In this document: piece by piece, positions 34,921 to 39,624 of the stretch
How the letters are laid out: the number at the start of each line of letters is the position of its first letter
Position numbering within the stretch: position 1 is the first letter of the stretch
Source: Phenylobacterium sp.
Lineage (GTDB): Bacteria > Pseudomonadota > Alphaproteobacteria > Caulobacterales > Caulobacteraceae
Direction of reading: 5' to 3'
Length of the DNA stretch: 39,624 nt
Assembly (NCBI RefSeq): GCF_025351295.1
Contig: NZ_JANXWD010000089.1
Location: 1-39,624 of the forward strand
Program-made: the position numbers and the translations under genes
The notes under the pieces: model-generated
Databases searched by the model: none
What the model was told of the DNA's origin: nothing
Seen by the model: the letters and a program-made list of their open reading frames with translations, nothing else

Positions 34921-35045
34921 TCCTCACCCGTAGGGGGAGGGGGACCGGCCGAAGGACGGTGGAGGGGGCCCGCCACCGCAGAGATCCATCCTGCGGACCC
35001 CCTCCACCCTGCTGCGCAGGGTCCCCCTCCCCCTACGGGTGAGGA
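34921..35045. repeat. Long inverted-repeat element, 26-bp perfect arms
   Basis: Bases 34921-34946 and 35020-35045 are exact reverse complements (26 bp, starting TCCTCACCCGTAGGGGGAGG). Inside are further imperfect arms (GGTGGAGGGGGCC / GGACCCCCTCCACC), so almost the whole 125 bases can fold into one long stem. It carries no reading frame of note and is typical in layout of intergenic repeat families in Caulobacter-like genomes. It separates two convergent genes and may also stop transcription. Confidence 0.85.
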
Positions 35046-35062
35046 GAAGACGGGCGCGACGC

Positions 35063-35416
35063 TCAGTGCAGGTTGCGCGGGGCCACGCAGATGGGGCGGT
35101 CGCCGAGCTTGTCACCGACCAGGCTGCCGTCCTTGATGGCTGTGCTGCGCGCGATGTTCAGGGCCTTGCCCTCCGGCGGCGGGATCTGGCCCCTGGCGCA
35201 GATCGACACGTCGACCCGCTGGCCGCCGTTCGGGCAGGTGCAGATGTATTCGCGGTTGTCGAGGCGGCTGGCCGGCACGTCGCAGACCGGCGGGATCAGC
35301 TGGCCGCCGCCCTCGATGCACTGGATGGTGGTCTTCGGCGGGTTCGGGCTCAGCGGCTGGGCCAGGGCGGCGCCGGCCAACGCCAGCGGCGCCAGGACGA
35401 TGAGTGCGATGCGCAT
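35063..35416 (-). CDS. Small secreted protein of unknown function
   Basis: A 117-residue exported protein with signal peptide MRIALIVLAPLALAGAALA. The mature part has five Cys in pairs (TIQCIEGG, PPVCDVPAS, YICTCPNGG, ISICARG-like VSICARG, RPICVAP), which points to a disulfide-rich periplasmic fold. I recognise no domain. The chosen start has GGAGG ten bases upstream, whereas the longer frame starts in a region without one. It is divergent from the flagellar mini-protein. Confidence 0.75.
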   Translation of the reverse strand: MRIALIVLAPLALAGAALAQPLSPNPPKTTIQCIEGGGQLIPPVCDVPASRLDNREYICTCPNGGQRVDVSICARGQIPPPEGKALNIARSTAIKDGSLVGDKLGDRPICVAPRNLH

Positions 35417-35581
35417 GTGAGCCTCCGACCCTGTCCGCCGAGGTGGATGCCGGTTCGGCGGAGAACGGTTCAACCGGCGCGACCCTAACGCCGATCGCCG
35501 GCGCCGGGCCCCTGAAATTTCGGCCGCCGTTCACCACGTCCTTCAGCGCCGGCTTAACCCCGCCGGGCGCAGGCTGGCGCC

Positions 35582-35803
35582 ATGGACCCGATCGCCACCG
35601 CCCAATACGGAATGATGGCCGCCTCGCGCCGCTTCGAGGCCTCGGCGACCCAGATCGCCAATGCGCCCAATGACGCCAACGTCGATCTCGGCGCGCAGGT
35701 CGTGGACATGGTGCAGGCCAAGCAGGCCTTCGCCGCCAACGCCACCGTGGTCCGCTTCGCCCAGGACATGTGGGACTCGCTGCTGAAACTGCAGACACGC
35801 TGA
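35582..35803 (+). CDS. Mini flagellar basal-body rod-domain protein
   Basis: A 73-residue protein joining the typical first helix of flagellar rod/hook proteins (GMMAASRRFEASATQIAN) to the typical last helix (DLGAQVVDMVQAKQAFAANATVVRFAQDM), with almost no middle domain. In full-length FlgB/C/F/G/E these two helices form the coiled D0 core. The gene stands alone, with no other flagellar gene near. It may be a structural adaptor or a remnant of a shortened hook-type protein; similar short proteins are annotated as FlgE-like in alphaproteobacteria. No ribosome-binding site stands out; the ATG is chosen by homology of MDPIATAQYG. Confidence 0.78.
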   Translation: MDPIATAQYGMMAASRRFEASATQIANAPNDANVDLGAQVVDMVQAKQAFAANATVVRFAQDMWDSLLKLQTR

Positions 35804-35843
35804 GCGGCGTCCGCCACGTAGACGAAGACGTCGCGCGCACGAA

Positions 35844-35869
35844 AAAGGGGAGCCTCGCGGCTCCCCTTT
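35844..35869. terminator. Bidirectional rho-independent terminator
   Basis: An 11-bp perfect stem, AAAGGGGAGCC / GGCTCCCCTTT, with a 4-base loop, lies between the convergent mini-flagellar gene and the DUF6152 gene. T-rich bases on the plus strand and A's on the left allow it to act in both directions. Confidence 0.85.
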
Positions 35870-35893
35870 GCGTATCCGGCGTCAGGCTCGAGC

Positions 35894-36343
35894 TTACTTT
35901 TCGGTGGCGTCCGCGCCGTCCTTGGGGGCGCCCGTGCCGGACGAGCCCATGAACAGCTTCTTGCCATCCGGGAAGGTCACGTCACGGCCGTTGGCCTTGC
36001 AGGCCGGACGGCAGAGCCGGTCCTTGGACTGATAGCCGCGGACGATGATCTCCTGGCCGGCCTTCAGCGAATTGCGGTCGATGCCGGCGCGCAGCAGGGT
36101 GTTGGGCGTGCCGCCCTCGACCATCCACTCGACGGACGTGCCGTCGGCGCCGACCACGTTGATGTGCACCCAGGCGTGGGGATTGATCCACTCCACCTTG
36201 GTCACCTTGCCGCGCAGCAGGACCGGGGCCTTGCCGTCGAACTCGGCGGCGAAGGCATGGTGCGCCAGGGCCGCGCCGCCGGCGACCGCGACGCTAAGCG
36301 CCGCGCCCGCGAACGCCGCCATCATCAGGTTCTTCTTGTTCAT
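35894..36343 (-). CDS. DUF6152-family periplasmic protein
   Basis: A 149-residue exported protein: signal peptide MNKKNLMMAAFAGAALSVAVAGGAALA, then HHAFAAEFDGKAPVLLRGKVTKVEWINPHAWVHI, the typical start of this uncharacterised family, and two Cys in RLCRPACKANG. The HHA...H residues might bind a metal. It follows, by 69 bases, a second exported protein on the same strand, with which such genes are often paired, so the two are likely coexpressed. Function not known. Confidence 0.8.
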   Translation of the reverse strand: MNKKNLMMAAFAGAALSVAVAGGAALAHHAFAAEFDGKAPVLLRGKVTKVEWINPHAWVHINVVGADGTSVEWMVEGGTPNTLLRAGIDRNSLKAGQEIIVRGYQSKDRLCRPACKANGRDVTFPDGKKLFMGSSGTGAPKDGADATEK

Positions 36344-36412
36344 CTCGCGCCTCCAACGCCGGATGCCGAATTCCAAATCATCGATCGGGCCTTGGAGACC
36401 CGCCGGGTCTCT

Positions 36413-37315
36413 CTACTTCAGCGGCTCCTTGCGGAGGTCACCGTACATCAGTTCCTCGACGAACTCGACGCACTTGAACTGGTTCAACCGCGCGTCGTCG
36501 CCTACGTGCTTGTAAAGATTGAAGCTCATCTTCCAGGGCTTGGTGAAAGTTTCGGGGTCGGTGATCGTCGCCTCATAGCGGATCACGCCGGGCCCCGTGG
36601 GGGTCCAGCGCTCCACCACCGTCATCTGGTCGGAGTGGAAGTTGCCGGCGCGGTCCAGCCACGAGCGGTCGACCATGCCCGAGACCGAGACCGCCAGGGT
36701 ATCGCCGTCCCACTTGGCCACCGACTGGCCCATCCAGCTGTCGACCGGGGCCGGGCCAGGATCGGTGAACAGCACGTTGCGCACGGCGCCGGCGTACTCA
36801 TAGGCGATGATCATCGACTTCTCGGATTGGAAGATCTGGAACGGCAGCGCCATGTAATTGGCCCGCGGCACGCCGGGCAGATAGCACTTCACCTCGGGGT
36901 CGCCCTTGTCGAGGTCGAGGTAGTTGGCGCGGTTCTTGTCGCGCTGGACCTTGGCCTCGGGCTTGTAGGGGATCTCGCCGCCTTCCACGATGCCCAGGCC
37001 GGCCGGGACCGCGCCCACCGCGCCCAGCGCCACGACCGCCTTGGCCGGCACCGGCACGAACGGACCGGGGCGCAGCTGCAGGGCGGCGCGCGCGGCGTGG
37101 GGCTCGATGTCCCAGTTGGCGGTGTTCATCACCTGCCACACGCCGTTGAGGTCCGGGTGCTTGCCGTCGGGGCCGCGGGGCGCCTTGTAGGCGGGCGTCG
37201 CGGCCTTGGCGGCCATGGCCTTTGCAGGCGCCGCCTTGGCCTTCGTCTCGGCCTGAACCGGTCCGGCCGCCACCGCCAACCCGACCACGGCCAGCGCCGC
37301 CACGATCCTGATCAT
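36413..37315 (-). CDS. Exported hypothetical protein paired with DUF6152 gene
   Basis: A 300-residue secreted protein with signal peptide MIRIVAALAVVGLAVAAGPVQA and a Lys/Ala-rich linker to about residue 45. The rest, beginning HPDLNGVWQVMNTANWDIEPHAA and including GDPEVKCYLPGVPRANYMALPFQIFQ, VVERWTPTGPGVIRYEATI and DARLNQFKCVEF, is a conserved but unassigned beta-rich domain seen beside DUF6152 genes in proteobacteria. The length fits that family. No catalytic residues can be named. Transcribed before the DUF6152 gene. Confidence 0.75.
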   Translation of the reverse strand: MIRIVAALAVVGLAVAAGPVQAETKAKAAPAKAMAAKAATPAYKAPRGPDGKHPDLNGVWQVMNTANWDIEPHAARAALQLRPGPFVPVPAKAVVALGAVGAVPAGLGIVEGGEIPYKPEAKVQRDKNRANYLDLDKGDPEVKCYLPGVPRANYMALPFQIFQSEKSMIIAYEYAGAVRNVLFTDPGPAPVDSWMGQSVAKWDGDTLAVSVSGMVDRSWLDRAGNFHSDQMTVVERWTPTGPGVIRYEATITDPETFTKPWKMSFNLYKHVGDDARLNQFKCVEFVEELMYGDLRKEPLK

Positions 37316-37450
37316 GCTCTCATTCCCCCAACGCCCCGGCCTGGATTCGGCGGAGCCTATTTCTGGCGACAAGCCTAAACAACGTACACGCACCGCGCCA
37401 GCGCAGCTCGGCGTTTTGAGAAACCGGTGGGCTGGGATAAGTCGGCCCCC

Positions 37451-38071
37451 ATGACGCTGCGCCCACTCTTCGTCACATCGGTCTACGAAGCCAGCCTTAC
37501 AGCAGACCGGAGCTTCGAAAATTTCAACGGCGAGATTTGGGCCGCCTGCCAGTCGCTGGCCGAGGAGGACCTGGCCGGCCGCGCCTGGTGCCGAGAGCAC
37601 GCTTATGGCGGCTACACGTCCTATGCGTCGCTGGACGACCTGCCGCGGCGGATGAGCGTGTTCGGGGAGCTCAAGACCCGGCTGGACCGCCATGCCAAGC
37701 GCTTCGCGGGCTCGCTGGCCTTCGACCTGGGCGCGGGGCGGCTGCGCCTGGACAGCCTGTGGGTGAACGTCCTGAAGCCCGGCGCCGCCCACTCCGGCCA
37801 CATCCACCCGCACAGCGTGCTTTCGGGGACCTACTATGTGGCGACCCCGCCAGGCGCCAGTGCGCTCAAGCTGGAGGACCCGCGCCTTCCGCTGATGATG
37901 GCCGCCCCGCCCCGGCGTCCCGATGCGCCGGAAGAGGCGCAGACCTTCGTCTATCTGCAGCCGGCGGCGGGCACGCTCTACCTGTGGGAAAGCTGGCTGC
38001 GTCACGAGGTGCCGGCCAACCGGGCGAAGACGCCGCGGGTGAGCGTGAGCTTCAACTACGGCTGGCGGTAG
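37451..38071 (+). CDS. TIGR02466-family protein (2OG-Fe(II) oxygenase-like)
   Basis: A 206-residue protein with the jelly-roll motif of the TIGR02466 family: HSGHIHPHSVLSGTYYV (His cluster), then the distal WLRHEVPAN, which would give the usual H-x-H/D...H iron site of 2-oxoglutarate/Fe(II) oxygenases. RVSVSFNYGWR is the typical ending. The ATG at 37451 is preferred over an upstream GTG because it gives the family's normal start (LRPLFVTSVY). Substrate unknown. Confidence 0.8.
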   Translation: MTLRPLFVTSVYEASLTADRSFENFNGEIWAACQSLAEEDLAGRAWCREHAYGGYTSYASLDDLPRRMSVFGELKTRLDRHAKRFAGSLAFDLGAGRLRLDSLWVNVLKPGAAHSGHIHPHSVLSGTYYVATPPGASALKLEDPRLPLMMAAPPRRPDAPEEAQTFVYLQPAAGTLYLWESWLRHEVPANRAKTPRVSVSFNYGWR

Positions 38072-38074
38072 AGG

Positions 38075-38353
38075 TCAGCGCCGCTTACGGGCGTGCCGAA
38101 TGCTGGAGACGACCACGTCCCGCTCATCAATGCGATAGCGGACGACGTAACCGTATCGTCCAAATTTGACCGGGAGCTCTCTGAAGCCTCGGCCAATCGG
38201 TCGTCCTCTCGATGGCATTTCACCGAGGCTGTCGATGGCCAAGGTCATGGCGTCAGCCGCGAGATCGGCGGCGCGCGGCGTCTTCGGAGCCAACCACGCC
38301 ACCAGCCTCGACAGGTCGCGATAGGCGGCGGGCGTGACCCGGACCCGTATCAA
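38075..38353 (-). CDS. ParE/RelE-family toxin
   Basis: A 92-residue toxin of the ParE/RelE superfamily: VTPAAYRDLSRLVAWLA at the N-terminus, then FRELPVKFGRYGYVVRYRIDERDVVVSSIRHARKRR, the conserved C-terminal strand-rich core with RHARKR. The ATG overlaps the antitoxin's stop by 4 bases. Most ParE members poison gyrase, while RelE members cut mRNA; lack of clear RelE catalytic residues favours ParE, but the target is uncertain. Confidence 0.85.
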   Translation of the reverse strand: MIRVRVTPAAYRDLSRLVAWLAPKTPRAADLAADAMTLAIDSLGEMPSRGRPIGRGFRELPVKFGRYGYVVRYRIDERDVVVSSIRHARKRR

Positions 38354-38604
38354 CGGTCCTTCTTCACCTGCCCATCGAGTTCGCTGCGGAAGTGGGCCAT
38401 CGCCTCCTCCACCGAATACGACACACCCGTCCGGTCATACTCTTCGAGAGCCGCGAGATCCTCCGCAAGGTCATCATCCTGCAGGCTATCGCTGATGATG
38501 TCGCGAACGTAGTCGCTGACGGACAGGCCGGCGGCCTCGGCCAGCGCCTTGAGGCGCTGCTCGGTCTCGTCGTCGACCTTCACCCTGATCTCGCCGTCGG
38601 CCAT
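38350..38604 (-). CDS. Ribbon-helix-helix antitoxin
   Basis: An 84-residue protein with an N-terminal ribbon-helix-helix DNA-binding region (EIRVKVDDETEQRLKALAEAAGLSVSDYVRDIISDSL) and an acidic C-terminal tail that would neutralise the toxin. It starts just after the end of the amidohydrolase remnant and is followed by the toxin with a 4-base overlap. The pair should repress its own promoter. Confidence 0.87.
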   Translation of the reverse strand: MADGEIRVKVDDETEQRLKALAEAAGLSVSDYVRDIISDSLQDDDLAEDLAALEEYDRTGVSYSVEEAMAHFRSELDGQVKKDR

Positions 38605-38639
38605 CGCCTGAGAGTCCTCCCGGCCGCTCGGCGGGTCAA

Positions 38640-39082
38640 GCCGGTCGCGCGGTCGATCGTGGGGGTGTCGCGGCGGCCCTCGAAGTGCGGCTCGTAGACG
38701 ATCTTGATGTAGTCCGAACCCTCGGCGATCCGCCGCACGACCCAGGCCTCAGCCTGATCCGGCGCGGTCAGGGTCTCGATGGCGAAGCCATACTCGGTCC
38801 CGCGCCGAAGGTGTGGGTGTGGGCGTCGATCAGGCCAGGCAGCAGGGTCTTGCCCTTGCCGTCGATGACCGTGGCGCCCACTGGGACCTTCACCGCCGGA
38901 CCCATGACCACGACCTTGCCGCCGGCCCCGACCACCGTGGCCCTGGGGATCACCCTGTCCCCATCGAACACCCGCACGCCGGTGATGGCGAAGCTGGGCG
39001 CGGCGTCCGCGGCCAGCGCAGCCGGCACGGCGCACAGCCACGCGGCGCCCACGACGGTGGCCAGGAACTTGGCAGATGACAT
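38640..39082 (-). pseudogene. Amidohydrolase remnant with deletion and frameshift
   Basis: The first 94 or so codons from the ATG at 39082 match a secreted metal-dependent amidohydrolase: a signal peptide (FLATVVGAAWLCAVPAALAADA), FAITGVRVFDGDRVIPRATVV and the metal-binding PGLIDAHTHTF. After that, the reading frame is wrong, and in another frame the protein resumes at GTEYGFAIETLTAPDQAEAWVVRRIAEG and continues to KIVYEPHF before fading near 38645. About 80 residues appear deleted in between, and the last 250 or so residues of the gene are missing altogether, replaced by the toxin-antitoxin operon. The gene is nonfunctional. Confidence 0.82.
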
Positions 39083-39086
39083 GAAA

Positions 39087-39112
39087 ACTCCCCGGACTTG
39101 CGGCCGGGGAGT
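39087..39112 (-). terminator. rpoD rho-independent terminator
   Basis: On the minus strand, ACTCCCCGG pairs with CCGGGGAGT across an 8-base loop, followed by TTTT, directly downstream of rpoD. The amidohydrolase remnant's ATG comes 4 bases after the stem, so GGGGAG inside the stem would also serve as its ribosome-binding site. Confidence 0.75.
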
Positions 39113-39161
39113 CTTAGAGCCATGCGCCGCAGCGTCAGCTTACGGTTGCGTCATCCGCCAA

Positions 39162-39624
<463 letters not shown>

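Overview
The window is very GC-rich, gene-dense chromosomal DNA from an alphaproteobacterium, most likely a member of the Caulobacteraceae (Phenylobacterium/Caulobacter type). This is inferred from the codon usage, two large TonB-dependent receptors, a FecI/FecR pair, a mini flagellar rod-domain protein, a TIGR02466 protein, a tRNA-Ile(CAT) of alphaproteobacterial type and the end of a housekeeping sigma factor gene (rpoD). No phage, insertion sequence or CRISPR array is visible.

Region 1 (82-6948, all minus strand) holds two tandem operons. The first to be transcribed encodes a TagF-like CDP-glycerol glycerophosphotransferase homologue, a Wzx/MATE-type polysaccharide flippase and a GT4 glycosyltransferase, with overlapping genes. 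After a 145-bp gap come a HAD-IB phosphatase, a class III PLP aminotransferase and an arginase-fold ureohydrolase. These three enzymes suggest a small nitrogen-containing metabolite or surface-glycan pathway that I cannot assign. A pair of inverted REP-like elements lies just upstream (7101-7226).

Region 2 (7278-20130, all minus strand) is the most coherent system. A PepSY periplasmic protein, an OmpR-type response regulator and a histidine kinase are followed by a secreted YncE-like beta-propeller, an outer-membrane TolC-type lipoprotein, a periplasmic adaptor and a CusA/CzcA-like RND pump, joined by three 4-base stop/start overlaps. The same strand continues into an STN-domain (FecA-type) TonB receptor, an ECF sigma factor and a FecR anti-sigma factor. 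A 33-bp motif, identical at 27 positions, lies upstream of both the PepSY gene and the beta-propeller operon and is a good candidate for the response regulator's binding site. The layout suggests an export system and an import/sensing system wired together.

Region 3 (20271-23346, minus) pairs a TonB receptor with a class A acid phosphatase. A half-conserved Pho-box-like sequence lies upstream, suggesting phosphate-ester scavenging.

Region 4 (23616-34893) is a set of mostly unlinked enzymes: a hotdog-fold protein, a secreted esterase, three alpha/beta hydrolases (one an epoxide hydrolase), a thiolase-like protein without the usual nucleophilic cysteine, a SIMPL-domain protein and a serine beta-lactamase-family hydrolase. 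Gene decay is scattered through it: a MacB permease remnant beside tRNA-Ile(CAT), an SRPBCC gene with a probable 5' frameshift, and a 3' fragment of panD.

Region 5 (34921-39624) contains a 26-bp perfect inverted repeat element, small secreted proteins, a 73-residue flagellar rod-domain protein, a TIGR02466 gene, a ParE/RHH toxin-antitoxin pair, an amidohydrolase pseudogene with a deletion, and the 3' end of rpoD with its terminator.
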